From: Massospora cicadina
Lineage: Eukaryota; Entomophthoromycota; Entomophthoromycetes; Entomophthorales; Entomophthoraceae
Direction of reading: 5' to 3'
DNA: 64,000 nucleotides
Assembly: GCA_022478985.1 (NCBI GenBank)
Contig: JAKSZP010012232.1
Span: 19,199 to 83,198, forward strand
Below, piece by piece: positions 44,740-57,639 of the stretch (the first letter of the stretch is position 1; each line of letters starts with the position of its first letter). Below the pieces are notes generated by a model. That model was not told where the DNA came from. It was given only the letters and a program-made list of their open reading frames with translations, and did not search any database. Made by a program: the position numbers and the translations under genes.

Positions 44740-46080
44740 ACCCTTTCCTTTTTCCAAAGGAAAGGCACCACCGCTGGGAAACTGCACGAGGGCCACATTT
44801 TTGTGCATCTTGGGTAACTTGATCCCCATTAAAGTCGCGATTTTTTTTTTTGGGGGGGTGGGGAGTGTCAGGGTGAGATTTGGGAAATGCCTTGACGAGT
44901 TCCATGCAGTTAGCGCAATTGCGAGCCTTAACCCAACTGTTCTCATAAGCCAGATACCCTTTCCAAGCCATGATATATTGAATGGAGTGGCTGGACTTGT
45001 AGGATGCTAGGATATTTTCCACTTCAGCCTTTTACACTTTTTCAATAACAATCAGCAGGATCTGTGGGAACCATGCCCTTAAAGGGCGACAACTGAAAAA
45101 TGTGGAAGATGGCGTGCTGTTTCCAGTGAGCTGGAAGTTTTAACCAGAACGCACCATTGCCCAAGTCTTCCTCTACCATTTGGGGACCCGAACACTTACT
45201 TACAAACTTACAGGAGGGTACTTACATTCTCAAATGACACGTATTGAGCATAACATAGAAGCCCACTGTTATGTCATGACCTGGAAGTTGCTTACAATCT
45301 GCGAACTGCTTGTAGTCTTCAATGGATTTGGTGAGGTGTTCCCACACTAAGGATTGAGTAGACCTAATATGTTCAGCATGATCCTTGGCAGCTTAGACCT
45401 TGGGCCACAATCAGGATCCAACTGAAAAGGAAGGAATATAACCTACCGTCACTTTAAAGGAGAAAACACTGTGGAAGCATGAGTCCCATGATTATAGGCA
45501 AATTTAGTGAGAGGAAGGTCGTTAGCCCAGGTGTCCTGTGCGGCTGCAGCATAGCAACGCAAGTAATGTTCTAGAACTTGGTTAACTCGCTTGGTCTGTC
45601 CATCAGACTGAGGATGATACGCCGTGGAGCAACAGGGGAAGATTTTTGAAATAGACAAGAGTTCACTCCAGAACTGCACCGTGAACTGTGAGCCACAGTC
45701 ACTGATGATCTCCTGTGGGAGGCCAAACATCAAGAACACATGGCGCACAAAGAGACAAGTAAATTCTTCTGATGTAATCATGGATGTGCATGGAATAAAA
45801 AAGGGAAAACTTAGCGAAACAATACACCACCACCATCACCGCCGGTATCTGGTTAAAGCAGGGGAGTTCAATGATGAAGTCCAACAGACACCGATGTTCA
45901 TGGGCCCTCCGCCTGTTGTAAGGAGTGTAGAAGCCCGTTTCTCCCAGAGTGATCTGATTTAGCCTGAGCAAAAGTAATGTAATTGGCGATCCAGACTGGA
46001 ACTTCCTTAGTTAACCCTGCCCAATTGTAGGTCCGCTTGATCAAGTCAATGAATTTCTTATTGCCCAGATGGCTGACCAT
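44740..46080 (-). pseudogene. Element B integrase with chromodomain
   Basis: HHCC region degraded to HLGNKKFIDLIKRTYNW and YITFAQAKS (45930-46070). Core: FGLPQEIISDCGSQFTVQFW with the second Asp, then HPQSDGQTKRVNQVLEHYLR with E changed to K in the T-E-R-V-N motif (45560-45640). Chromodomain at 44860-45040: VENILASYKSS, IMAWKGYLAYENSWVKARNC. Frameshifts between the domains. Confidence 0.9.
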
Positions 46081-46800
46081 GGGGGGATCGTGATGCGCGC
46101 AAAATACCTCAGCTCTGAAGGGAGGGGGAACCCAGATTCATAACTGTAAATAAATGAGGCCCTTTACCAAGGAGTAAAGAGAGTGTTTATAATTTTGGAG
46201 GGACAATTGCTCTAATAATTCCACACCTTCAGGTCAGGTCATTTGGCCCAGCTAAGACCTGAGAAATTAGTAGGGCTTCAGGAGCAAGGGCGACGGAAGA
46301 GATGACAGGGGGAACAATAAACAGAATTTGAGTGGCATTAATCATGGTAATGAGGTCCACTACTCTGTGTCCAAGGGACAGTGGGCGAGGCTGCATCTGA
46401 AAAAATTGGGAAGTATGTTAAGCGCACCTTTTATGAGTACATCTCTTAATTAAAACTACACAAGTCCTGATATGTATGAGCTTGCCGCTGTGCCAATTTT
46501 TGGGGTTTACAGAAATACAAGAGAACCTGGTGATCCATGCGAACAGTTAACTCATGTGAGCACCCTGTAACAGATACCTCCAATGAGTCAATGCCCATGA
46601 CACGGCTGCCAAATCCTTGTCATATATGGCCCAAGTTTTCCAGAGGTAAATTTTCAGGAAAAAATAAGTGACTGGATGTTCCAAGTCATCGTGCTCTTGG
46701 AGCAACACTGCCCTCACTGCAACTGAGGAGACATCGCACACAATTATATTCAGCTTGGCAATCCACATGTTTCAAGACAGGAGGGGTTAAAAAGATCTCT
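46081..46800 (-). pseudogene. Element B RNase H and connection region
   Basis: IIVCDVSSVAVRAVLLQEHD and YDKDLAAVSWALTHWRYLLQ (46547-46768) hold the first Asp and Glu blocks. 46081-46540 is the worn connection corresponding to 25061-25470 in A. Confidence 0.82.
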
Positions 46801-47760
46801 TTGATCAATCTGAACGCCTGCTGGCATTCTGGCATCCAGCGAAATGGTATATTCTTGCCTGTGAGGGGTGGAGCGGGGCAGCTAGCTGGGAAAGAGCTAA
46901 AAAATTTTTAAGAAAATAATAGTGCCCAAGAAACTCCATAATTGTTTATGGGTTGTTGGGGTTGGCCATTCACGGGTAGCATCCCACTTATTGAGGGGGA
47001 ATCGCATAGTCATCTTTAAGCATGAGGTTCTTGAGAAAGTTAATTTCTTCCTTATAGAACTCACAATTAGAAGGCTTAACGAACAAGTCTGCCTTGTGCA
47101 AAGCAGCCATGACCGCTTCAAGTCAATAGCGTGTTGTTTGGGAGTCAGAGAGTGAACCAAAATCTCATCAATATATACAACTGCGCAAGTAAACTGGAGG
47201 TCACCCAGTACACTGTCAATCATTCTTTAAAACGTAGCGGGTCATTCTTCAGCCCAAAGGGCACTAGGCGGAATTGGAAGATGCCTCGCTTCATCTGGAT
47301 TGCTGTTAACCATTCTTGCCCTTCCATTACCCGAATCTGGTTAAAGGCATTGATGATATCCAACTTGGGAACCTTACAAGATTTGGCGATTTCTTGGCTA
47401 ATCATCTGCTCCAGAGGCAGGGGGTAGGGATTGTGAACTGTAACTTTGTTTAAATGTCCGTAATCCACGTAGGGATGGAGGAAACCATCAGCTTTTTTAG
47501 CAAAGATGATGGGAGACGTGAATGGTAATATCTCCTTAAACAACCACCCTTTTTTAGCATATCACCCAACCAAGTGTTAAGTTCAACCTCCTCCTCCGCT
47601 GTATGGGGATACAATGGACAGTTGATATTCACCAACTCACTGTCGTACAAAATCCCAGGTCAGTTTTAGTATGAGGTGGCAGACAATCTGTCTTTTCAGA
47701 ATCAAAGATACTTTGATAGCACATTAAACTTTTGGGAAAATTGGATGGAAGGCCCGCAGG
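46801..47760 (-). pseudogene. Element B reverse transcriptase
   Basis: PKLDIINAFNQIRVMEGQEW, FQFRLVPFGLKNDP, MIDSVLGDLQFTCAVVYIDE: the active site is YIDE, so the second catalytic Asp is Glu. The thumb block LWSFLGTIIFLK is at 46910-46960. Four frames. Confidence 0.9.
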
Positions 47761-47858
47761 AGAGACGAGGGAAGTAATAGAACTATGACCTTGAGTTTTC
47801 TTAAGAGTGTTGACTAAGGGAAATTCACCATCCAGTTGATCATTAACAAATGACAACA

Positions 47859-48224
47859 TTAAGACTTCAGGTGGATCTTGACATGTCGTTGGCGCCACCA
47901 TCCCACCCCTAAGATCACCGGAAACACCAAGTTTGGCATAGCAGAAAACTGATCACAGAAGCTAAACTGGTGTACCAAAAAAGGTACTGGCCGATGGACA
48001 ATATACGATGTCTGGAAGGCTGAAGAAACCACCATCACTGATGGACCCACATCCATGTCCAGTTCTAATTGTTGGGCTAACTTGATGCTCATGAAACTAC
48101 CCGTGGCTCCAGTGTCCACCAGGGCCTCAAAGGAGACTTGGCGAGATCCAATACTAATCTTCATAGGTAATAAGAAATAAAATGAAGTTTTGTTTATTGG
48201 AAGATTTGGGCGTTTCTGTTGCAA
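47859..48224 (-). pseudogene. Element B protease
   Basis: FEALVDTGATGSFMSIKLAQ carries an intact D-T-G-A; VILGVGWW follows. Open for 121 codons and overlaps the gag frame at its upstream end, consistent with a gag-pol frame change or decay. Confidence 0.86.
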
Positions 48225-48980
48225 CTGAAGAAATGGCAGGCAAATTGGGGGAATCTGGGGCTTTTCTGGAGTAAAGTTGGAAGAACGAGGGCTTGATAAC
48301 TGGCTTCCTCCATCTGGGCTTTTGATGATTCATTTATAGGTGAACCAGGATCATCCAACTCTGACGCAGGAGTGGTTACAGGATCAGAAGCCGAAACTAT
48401 CACTGGTTTGATGGTAGAAACTGCGTCCGCATTGTCATTGGGCAATCCTATCATAAATTTTCCCCCTTGATATTGGGAAGTATGGCAAGGGGAGGCATTG
48501 ATAGTAGTCGCAGTGGTACATATTTGATCTATCATTCCTTTTAAGGTGGACCAAACCTCGTGGTGAGCAGAAACTAAATAAAAACCTGATCTAAAGATTG
48601 CTTGAAGCATATCATTAGATAGTTCCAGTGTGGGAGCCTGTTCACAGAAGGTAGCGATCAAAGAAGCCAAGCTAGGGGCTTCAGCCATAGTAGAGAGTAA
48701 TCTGAATAAGTGGTCTGAGCGTGACACTGGGGGTTTCAAGGCGGCTGATATGACAGCAATCAGTGAAGTGGGATCTCCCGCTTGTGAGGAAGAGCGCAGG
48801 AGACCTTGAATCCACTGATGGGCGTCCCCTTCCACAGCGTTTAATAAAGTGACCCCCTGTTGGGCATGGGATAACGCAGCGGCGTTGCCAAGGGCAATTA
48901 CTGAACGCATTTGCACCTCAGCGAGGGCGTCAAGAACCTGAATTACAATCTCTTGGGAAGGAACACATGAACTTTCTTAC
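48194..48980 (-). pseudogene. Element B gag
   Basis: Open for 240 codons (48194-48916). It shows a helical, retrotransposon-gag-like stretch AVEGDAHQWIQGLLRSSSQA and AEAPSLASLIATFCEQAPTL, then a Ser/Pro-rich tail. No CCHC knuckle is visible. The likely start lies upstream of 48916 because similarity to coding-like sequence continues. This gene is what element A has lost. Confidence 0.72.
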
Positions 48981-49199
48981 GGGCTATCAGGAAGGGGAGA
49001 GGTAGTAATCCATGAGGCTCTGATGGCCTGAAGAAATTTCTCCAAGGTAGAGCAGATATTACTCACAAAATTGGCAAGTGACCAAACAAACAACAAAAAG
49101 CAGACTACTAATTGCTTGTTCATTAAATGAGGGTAACCACTGCAATGCCCACCTCAAAGAGCAGGGCGAAAGTGGCTGGAAACAATGGTTGGTTGATTA

Positions 49200-50629
49200 T
49201 GTAATGAAAACGGCGGAAGAAGTTTAGACCGGCCTGTCAATTGAGATGCATAAGCATCCAAAAGCAAGCCAGAATGCTAGAGGTATTGCCGCATGTATGA
49301 CGTTGTATGGAGCCAAGCATTGGGAAACGATAAACTGCTGGTGTAGGACAATATTGAACAGCAATCTGAGAATAAACCAAATAGAGACAGCCCCAGACAC
49401 TGGTGGTCTTGCTGCAGGGGGTGGTACCACAGGTATAGTTTCTATTAGGTCACTGGCGGGTGGGTACAATTCAACTGAGGAGACAAGGGGGCGGATCCTT
49501 ACATGGAGATGGTGGATTTAAGGCCACAAGATCCCAGTATATTGTTGGCGAATGTTTGTAATAATGGGGTTGAATTGCCAGAAGTATCTAGCTTGCTGAA
49601 TTCAGTTGACGATGGTAGGGGCCATAGTGACCATCAGTACTGGTAAAGCCCATCTGATATAAGGACCAACAGGCCACCAGAGAAAAGCCATCGGGAATGC
49701 AACCAGAAGGATATTAATAAAATCAAAATTGATAGTTTTTAGTGGCAAATTTTATTGTAAAGGAAAGTGAAGAAAATTGACCAACAATTTTCTCAGTATA
49801 ATGCAACAAATTAATTAGTGGTCAATTGATGTGGGAATAAGCAGGGATTGAGACCCTCAATATTGACCTAACTGGCAAATTATTTGGGAATGGGGATAGA
49901 TAAGCTCACTGGGAACCAACATCGAATAATTTGGTGGCAGGACGAGTTGCTGTCAGTTTGACCACAAACGCCCAAACCAATGCTCAACTGCATTTCTAAT
50001 GGTTGGTGCAACAGCATCTGGTCCGATGAGCAGAGGGAATCCCCCAGGTCCACCCCACGTAGGGGCGGTCTCAATTGGTTGGGAACGGGTTCAGGATGCC
50101 CAACCCTCTCATGCCCAGTCGCTGAGCTGTTCATTTGGTCAAAAGCTTTGCATTGGCCACAATGTCCAACTTGCTGGAAGGGAGCTTTGAACTATTGTAG
50201 ATGGTTTCCAATGCTACTACCCGCACATTGGGATCATCCCTGAAAACTTGAGAGGGGGTTAATTTTGATGATAGCGGCGTTAGCCAAATTGAAACTGTTG
50301 GCAATTCCAGCCAATGAATCAATATTCAGCCTTTTTGACTATGTGGATTACAATCATCAGGCTTGTTTACACTCATTTTTGGACTGATCGACTTCATTTC
50401 AGCGATCTTGGCACAAATTTCCCTGATCTGACATACTATTTCTGCTGAGGTGAGTGTGGGCACTGGGGGAGAGATCTGAAGCAGGAGGGCTGTTACTCAG
50501 CGCTCATCTAGCACGTGGACGAGGTTGCCCTGGATAACAAGGGGTACAGCCACCCTCTTCAGAGCCTTCTTACTCGTAAATGGGAAGAGGGCCCAATTGA
50601 CACAAGTGGGACGTTCCCTGAGACTTACA
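49200..50629 (-). repeat. Element B 5' LTR
   Basis: 1430 bp, TGTAATG to CTTACA; roughly 10% different from its partner over 128 bases compared by eye. The leader (minus strand) continues TAATCAACCAACCATTG. Confidence 0.93.
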
Positions 50630-50634
50630 AGCCC

Positions 50635-51682
50635 TCACTCATCATGCAAACCTGATCATATTTCATGCTCAATATGCTGAGGAATTTCAGGAAGCATACC
50701 ATGATGAGCTGGCACTTTTCACAGTGACAGAGCTAGGTGAGGAAGATGCTATGATCAATATACAGTTAGAAGCTTGTTCTGAATTGGTGGCAGATCAACA
50801 GGGTTGCTCTACAAATGTGACCTCCAGCAGCTGTGTTGCATTATAGAATGGCTTCTGCAGGGTATCAACTTTATAAAGATGAGGCAGGGGAGCATGCTTT
50901 AGAGTTTATTCTACAATCAATGGGACCAATAAGCCCGCGTTGCATTGTATATGTCCCATCTTGACATGACTACCACAGGGTTGTCTCATTGGCTTAGTAC
51001 CCACAAAACTAAAGAGTATTTAGTCACGTATGTGCATCCATTGATTCGCCAGCTACTGCGTGTGCTGGCCTGCCACATTATCGATATTGGGGACATCATG
51101 CGGTTTGTCCAAGTGCAGCATAATGATAATCGCCTTCTACATGACCATCTTGATCGCTCTGTTTCAGAGGTTCAGGGGGCGCTGGTATAGGTAGACCACT
51201 GTGTTGGAAATAACTGCCGTTGGTTGGAAATTTTGGTTACACAGTTGAATCAGGAGTTACCTCAAGTGATAGGGGAACTGCTAGATCAGCGCAGTTTATT
51301 GGCAGAATGGATTCAGGATGTAACCATGTTGGGAAGCAACACTGAGCATTTTATGAAGGACCTAGTGGAAAGGGCAGAAGCGCTTAAAGCCACGATAGCT
51401 CATATTAGGGAAAGAATAACCCTGACAGAAAGACAGATAACGGATCACAATGCTCCATGGAAGATGAATTCAGCCAACTTCACATTAAGTGGAGTAATCA
51501 GCGGACAGCTGACAATGCACTCATCTCCTAATCAGCGTCCCCTAAATATCACCAGTTATTAGGTCAGGTTAATCAATTGGAAATCGTTATATAGGCTGAG
51601 TGCAGTCAAGCCGTTACTATTACATTCAAAGAGATGGTAGAGTACATGTATACGCAAGCACGTTTGGATACCCCTTGATGGG
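50635..51682 (+). pseudogene. Host2 gag, N-terminal part
   Basis: Frames change at about 50840 and 50945, after which 50945-51562 is one frame with a single TAG (51188). It reads HLDMTTTGLSHWLSTHKTKE and LLDQRSLLAEWIQDVTMLGS, probably coiled-coil. The tail 51563-51682 is cut by element E at ATGGG. Confidence 0.7.
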
Positions 51683-52856
51683 TGTAAAAATTTACTTAGG
51701 AGTTGATTATTGGCCATCAACCCAGTAACCTTTTTACTGCACAGGTTCAATTTCCTCGTGCACCTTGCGTTGTAAAGAATATATGATCTTATAATAGTAT
51801 GGAGACTATTATCCATAGGTGAGTTAGAACTATTATCAGGCCCAACGCTTTGGCCAGTACTTCCAATTAAGTACTTGATAAGTCATACTCATAGGGATTT
51901 TTTCCCTCTATTACTGTCTGTTCAATCTTCATCAAGATCCTCTGATGACAGTCTCCTTTAGCCCAACTCACAGTTGGCAGTTATCCCTGATTTGTGGTTC
52001 CCGTTGTCTCTAGATCCCCGCTCAGATCTCTACTCTTTTCTCTGAGAGTCTTCCAATTATTGCCTTCTGCAATAATATCCTTGAGATGAAACTTCACACT
52101 GGATGCTGATAGTCTAACTATAACCAAAACTACAACAAAACTAATAATGTTTTAATGTATATTAATCTTGGTAGTAATCATGTTTTTAGTAATCATGTTT
52201 TTTATTAATTGTGTCTTTAGTATAGTGAACCCTAGGGAATTATATAGTAGGGGATTTGGCCATCTAACCCTTGGTTGACACCTCTTCAATGAAATGGCAG
52301 CCATTGCCATTGAATCACCCTTCCTTGTCTTGCCAGCGATGGTCTTCCCCATCCTGGCTAAAATTCCATCATTGGACATCCTCGAGACCTCAAATGGAAA
52401 GAGTTGGAAACATGTCCCTAACGTTTTCCTCTTGATCCAAGCAAACCAACCATAATTGGCTAGCGACCTGATTAGGTAATGGGACTTTTACCCATTATAG
52501 CAGGTCACTTCACCAACCAATCGATTCACTAGTTGCAGGTGGCATCACTTGCCTCGCAACTCACTATTCATTCCCAATCAGTCGGTGATAAAACCCAACT
52601 GATCCCAATTGGTACACCTGATAGTTGATCAGTATCAGATGCCCCTATTTCGTCAGCTGCTCCACTCAATGAGATATTAGGTATTTATCTAGATCAATCT
52701 CCAATGGATACAACCAGTCAAATATCCCAAAATCCCCTGAATGTAGTTTCTCCAAAATTTGGGCCAACTGATTTCTGATTCACTTCACCTTAGGGAATTT
52801 TCCCTAGCGACACCAGGTAATCTAGCAGGCTGGGAATATGGGCAAAAATCCCAACA
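51683..52856 (-). repeat. Element E 3' LTR
   Basis: + strand TGTAAAAATTTAC to CCCAACA. Contains a short direct repeat AGTAATCATGTTTTT (52173-52202). Confidence 0.96.
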
Positions 52857-52871
52857 CATCCCCCCTCTTGC
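52857..52871 (-). other. Element E polypurine tract
   Basis: Minus strand GCAAGAGGGGGGATG ends exactly at the LTR. Confidence 0.9.
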
Positions 52872-52899
52872 CTAGATTTCCAGAGAGAAAAGGACCGGG

Positions 52900-54434
52900 G
52901 CATGGGAACACCACTTCAGACACCTGGTTGAATACTTCATTGGTTCAGGCAGAGTACACTTGTCAATACTCAACGCTGCTTGAGATGACCTTTGGCACAC
53001 GACATTCCTCCTCTTCCTCCTCGCTACTGCCTACTCAGAGCGCGGTCCCCATGACCTCTTGTCATGCCAGGATGATTGATTTACTCGTGATGATATTATT
53101 CCCAGGATCTGGGTTTCCCCCTGTCAGGTATATAACCCTCTGTCATATTCAGGATTCTTGTCTGGCGTCCTTGAATTTCTGATTCTCTCCTCATCCTAGA
53201 CAGGAGACTCTTGCCATCAATGTTTGTTTCATGGCTTGATTAAGAACACTTATTTCTATTTGCCCTCATTATTTCACTCATAACCTCTTGGCTGTAAGTC
53301 ATTCTTAATTCTTCCCTTGGAAATCTTATCTCATTAATTTTTAAAATTAATTTCCCAAAATTGGAGCTTAATGGATTATAGAGTGCATAATGTCAACTTC
53401 TATATAAGTCTGACATCCCCCTCTTGTCCAGCTCATATGTCAAATTCCAAGTCTCATTTACCAGCAGCTCCTCAACAGTTTGTCTGATCCAGACCTCCGT
53501 CTCTTCTAGCAGATGAGTTGGAATGCTCTATGGAGCCTCTTTTTATGGTCCTTCCAGGACACATACGCCTAGTCTGGTCCAAGGGGCTAGTCCTTCTGTC
53601 AAATCACTGGAAATGGTAACCAATCCCTCCAAAACCAGGATGGCCATCCTTTTGAACAACTCTCAGCCAACTCTTCCTTTGCAGTCAATTCCCAAGTTAT
53701 ACTTCAAAACCCTCCTGGATTTGGCTCCTTTCTCTGATGCTCCAAACATCATCGTCAATGCTCTGGAGGTCATGCTGGTCTCTTTGGATTTTTTGTTCTT
53801 GGCTGGGTCGGACTTGCTCCCTGAGTTCCTCTTCCAACTTGGTCAATTCTACAAACCCGCTGTGCTGGTCTCTGAGCTTTCAATTGTGAACAGCATACAT
53901 TTTGAGCTCCCCTATGCTGAACTCTGGGCCCAAGTCACAGAGGCATTGACATTGATGCTGAATCCCTCTGATCTGGAAAACCTTTTTGGATCAAAATACT
54001 GCTGCTTATGCTCTCCACTTTGCTGGCCAAGTTCTTCGAAGTTGGTCGATGAAGCTTCCAGCCTTGCCTGGCTTCCATTGGTCATTCAGCTTTAGCTTCT
54101 GTGAAGCCCATAATCGTCATTTGCAAGATGCAATCTGCTCTTTACACAACTACCTCTTCTCCAGAGCTTCTCATCGCTATCTTCCGCTGATGGCATCAAT
54201 CAGGGCATAATTTGACAACCCCCATTGAGTATTCCTTCTTTGCTGCTGGCTCACATGTCCAGTGTTCTTGATGAGGCCCATTTGCAGGCGCTCAAGACAA
54301 ATCTTCCAGCATGGTGCCTTATTGGGATTACTTGGGGTTATTTGCCTATTGCCTCTTCCTCTATTGCTGTTTTCCTCCCCACTCTGGGGTTTCACGATTG
54401 GCTTCTTCTGACATATCAATTCACCTTCCCCTAG
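52900..54434 (+). pseudogene. Antisense accessory ORF of element E (unknown protein)
   Basis: Same place and strand relation as in D. Blocks: 52985-53182 with MTFG, a Ser run and LPTQSAVP; a less clear stretch to 53520; 53523-54095, open for 190 codons with FKTLLDLAPF, LLPEFLFQLGQFY, IHFELPYAELWAQVTEAL and LNPSDLE; a frame change near 53985 into AAYALHFAGQVLRSW; and 54225-54434, ending QFTFP-stop as QFPFP-stop does in D. In-frame TGA after SSSR (53515) is shared with D. The protein would be rich in Leu and Ser, without a motif I know. An intron between the first two blocks is possible. Confidence 0.62.
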
Positions 54435-54726
54435 TGCATTTTCTCAGGGCTTGGCGTCTGCTCAACGAATGTGGTTTTGTGTAGGTCTCACCCTTGAAAG
54501 TGTCCAATCGCATATCAATTTCAATGGGCTATTTCTTCCTACTGCGATACATCCTCCCTCCTCCAAGAGGTGACATAGGCGGAGTCATCCCTGTACTGAG
54601 GACAATCAATAAAAAAAAATAAAATTATAAAAAATATATCAGCTTTTTTTTCTCTATGCATTTAAAAATCTCCTTTTTTCCAATATCTTTTATCAATTTT
54701 TTTATTTTTATTCTCTCTTTTTTTTC
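54435..54726. other. Spacer after the antisense ORF, no gene seen
   Basis: Contains TGTGTAGGTCTCACCCTT, AGGTGACATAGGCGGA and a run of A/T homopolymers (54602-54725), conserved in D at 30090-30320. It may hold the antisense gene terminator or pol 3' UTR. Confidence 0.5.
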
Positions 54727-56150
54727 CTATGGGACTTTACCTTGTTTCAGTTCAGAGGTCCATCTTTTCCCCCAAACTGGGTCCTGGGCACTTAAACCTA
54801 CTAGTTTTCTATGGTTCAGATGTCCTTTTCTTGGACTTAACCATCTAGATTGGTTCAGAGGTTCTTTTTTCAGACTTGACCTAATAATCAGGACATGACC
54901 AACTTGATGGCTCAAAGGTCCTTCGGGAACTCTTTTATTTTTTTCTTTGATACAACACTTTAGATACTTAGCGTGGCCTCAATTTACTACTCTTCCATCC
55001 AAGAGATTCTTGATGGAGTAAGCATCAGTCACTGTCTTGGCGATTACTTCAAATGGACCTAACCATAATGCATCCAATTTGTTTCTTCATCTGAAACCAT
55101 GCATATTGCAATAGGCGACTCTTTCTCATATTCAATATTCTTCTAATGCTGGTAGGTTCTTATCATCCGTCAATTTCGCTTGTATCCTTTTCTTCAAGGT
55201 TGTATCAAATACTTGCAATTGCATATCGATCAGGATACTCATTAGTTGGTTCAGGTATTGTTTGGTACTCATTCTCAATGTAGGTTCTACTACTAAATAT
55301 AATATTGGCGGTAACGCGGCCTTCCTCCCATATAGTAATTCAAATGACATCTTTCCCATCACTTTATGATGACTAATGTTGTAGGCGAACGTCACCAAAC
55401 TCAGGTACATTCCCACGCGGAAGTTCTCCCTGTGACTAGCTTCCTCAGCGTCATGGCCAGCGTCCCATTGACCTGTTCTACCAGTTCATTCATCTCCAGC
55501 TGGTAGGGTACTGACACAACTCCTTGGATCCCCATTATTTCATTTAGCCTCAGAATCATGTGAGATGTGAAGTTGGTCTCATTGTCACTCAGTAGGACTT
55601 GTGGACATCCATGCTGGTATACTACTTGATCCAGGATGAGTCTTGCAGTACTGGTAGTGTCAACTCTGGTTAGGGCTTTCGTTTCAACCCATCTCGTTAG
55701 ATAGTTGATGGCAACTATAATGTACTTGACTCCCCCTGTGCTCATTGTCAGTGGTCCCATCACATTGATGGACACCGTGAGCCATGAAAATCCAGGGAGG
55801 ACCAGTCAGTATCTGGTTGTATTATTATGTTGTTTATGCAGCTGGCATTCCACGCAACAAGCCAGATGATCTGCGACATTGTAGTTAATCGATTCCCAGT
55901 AATAATACTGACAAATATGATCAGTTTTTTTCTCAGGCCTCCATGCCCAACAACCTTGTGAGCTGCTTAAACTATTACTGCTCTTTATGACAGTTTTGGG
56001 AATAATAGCTGTTTCCCATTTATCTCTTGAATACTTGTCCATCCATAGTCTCAGTGTTTTCCATTGCTTTTCAAAGCGCACCTTGGATTTCTCGAGGCTT
56101 GTCCTCAATTCTTCCTTTGACCATTCTCTGGAATAGCTCATCTACCTGTG
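54727..56150 (-). pseudogene. Element E integrase with repeat-bearing C-terminal tail
   Basis: Zinc end: HICQYYYWE, then CCVECQLHK (55820-55930). Core 55401-55775: MSINVMGPLTM (first Asp is Asn), LLSDNETNFTSHM, and NELVEQVNGTL with the Glu. 55132-55416: FELLYGRKAALPPILYLVVE, AKLTDDKNLPALEEY. GPFEVIAK region near 55050. The tail 54727-54915 is open, with K-x-P-L-N-Q / G-H-L-N-H / E-L-K-Q repeats and no chromodomain. Confidence 0.88.
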
Positions 56151-56199
56151 GTTATATTAACTGGACCATTGGTAACTGTGATAAGCCATCCACGTTCTA

Positions 56200-56570
56200 G
56201 TAAGAAGCCTCACTCAGTGGACTATCTCATGATCATAAGTCTGAAGCTTAAGTGCCCATCAGGCCAGTCATTCTTCTGGTTCCCATAGATTGTGCAGCCA
56301 ACGCAGCGAAGAGTGATCCATCACCACCTTAAAGTGCGTTCCATGGACATACACCCAAAGCTGCTTACAGGCTTAAATGACTGTAAGGCATTCATGTTTA
56401 GTCACGGTGTAGTTCCTCTCAGCAGCTGAGAGTGTCCAGCTCACATATGCCACTGGATGCTCGTCCCCAAGTTTATCTACTTGTCTCAGTTCAGCGCTAG
56501 TTGCCATCAACAAAGCATCAGTTTATTTGATAAACTCCCGATCAAAATTTGGATATTTCAGAATCAGCAA
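56200..56570 (-). pseudogene. Element E RNase H
   Basis: TDALLMATSAELRQVDKLGD, SWTLSAAERNYTVTKHECLT and HFKVVMDHSSLRWLHNL; one stop. Confidence 0.85.
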
Positions 56571-56574
56571 ATCT

Positions 56575-57480
56575 ATCAAATGCTGGCATAACTCATCAAA
56601 GGAGTCTTAGGCCTCTTCATTCCATACGAGTCCTTTTTGGATCCTTTAGTAAATGAAACAAAGGCTCAGCTATTTGGGAGAAGTCCTGAATGAATCCTCT
56701 GTAGTATCTGATCATCCCAAGAAATACTTGGATGTCTTGGACACTCTTTGGCACAGCTATGTGCTCAATAGCTGCTATCTTATGGGGTTGCGACTGCAAT
56801 CCACTTGCATTAATCACAAATCCCAGGTTTTCCTGCTCATTCTTGAAAAAGTGGCACTTCCTATGCTTGATCTTCAGGTTAGCCGCGGACAGTCTCTTAG
56901 AAAACTTCTTTCAAGTGATATAGGGGATCAGTAAACGTTCTATTGCACACATTGATATCGTCCAGATATACCAGGATGCATGACAACCTCAGGTCACTCA
57001 ATATCGCATCCATGGCCCTCTAAAACGTTGCGGGCGCATTGCAAAGACCCTGGGGCATCCTTGTCAGCTGGTATAACCCCTGTGCGGTGATAATTGCATA
57101 TTTTTCTTGGTCTTCTTCTGGCAAGTCAATCTGCCAATATCCTGATATTAGGTCCATCATGGAGAAATACTTTGCTTCTCCTAATTGATCCAACGCATTG
57201 TCAATCCTTGGTAGGGGATACAAATCCTTCTTCATAATTTTGTTCAGCCTCTGATAGTCAATCACTACCCGGTTCAATCCATCTTTTTTATGATCAGAAT
57301 CAGACGTTCCCAGGGACTTGATGATGGAACTAGAAGCCCATGCTTCACTAGATTAAAGATCGCATCTTCCGCTACCGCTTCAGCAGCTTTTGATCTTCAG
57401 ATAGGTCTCATCCTTATCAGTAGATTTTCCCCAGTGTCAACCTTGTGAATTATGTCTCATGCACATCCCAAATTGTGGTC
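56575..57480 (-). pseudogene. Element E reverse transcriptase
   Basis: 57020-57277 is open: RVVIDYQRLNKIMKKDLYPL, YFSMMDLISGYWQIDLPEED and LTRMPQGLCNAPATF. YLDDINV follows near 56960 (YLDD intact). 56617-56817: INASGLQSQPHKI, VQDIQVFLGMIRYYRGFIQD. Confidence 0.92.
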
Positions 57481-57639
57481 ATCCTGAGCAAACACTTCCC
57501 AATATCTCTCAAATAATTCGAGCACCTCCTCCTTCTGCCCTTCCGGCAGATCTGCAAGCCCCAATCAATTAATAGGTTGATGCTTTTGGCCACCCCAGCC
57601 AGTGATCCCATTTCCCTGAGAGACCCAAAATCATGAAAT

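Larger units (their letters stand above)
43308..50629 (-). mobile_element. Element B: chromovirus (Ty3/Gypsy) with gag
   Basis: TSD AACCC (43303-43307) / AGCCC (50630-50634). Both LTRs are 1430 bp. Minus-strand order: LTR, leader, gag, protease, RT, RNase H, integrase, chromodomain, PPT, LTR; 7.3 kb. It lies in the Host2 leader, just after the PBS, in opposite orientation. Confidence 0.94.

Noticed and set aside
52857..54726. Env-like gene in D and E downstream of integrase
   Set aside because: No long sense-strand frame, signal peptide or membrane anchor; the coding-like frame is antisense.
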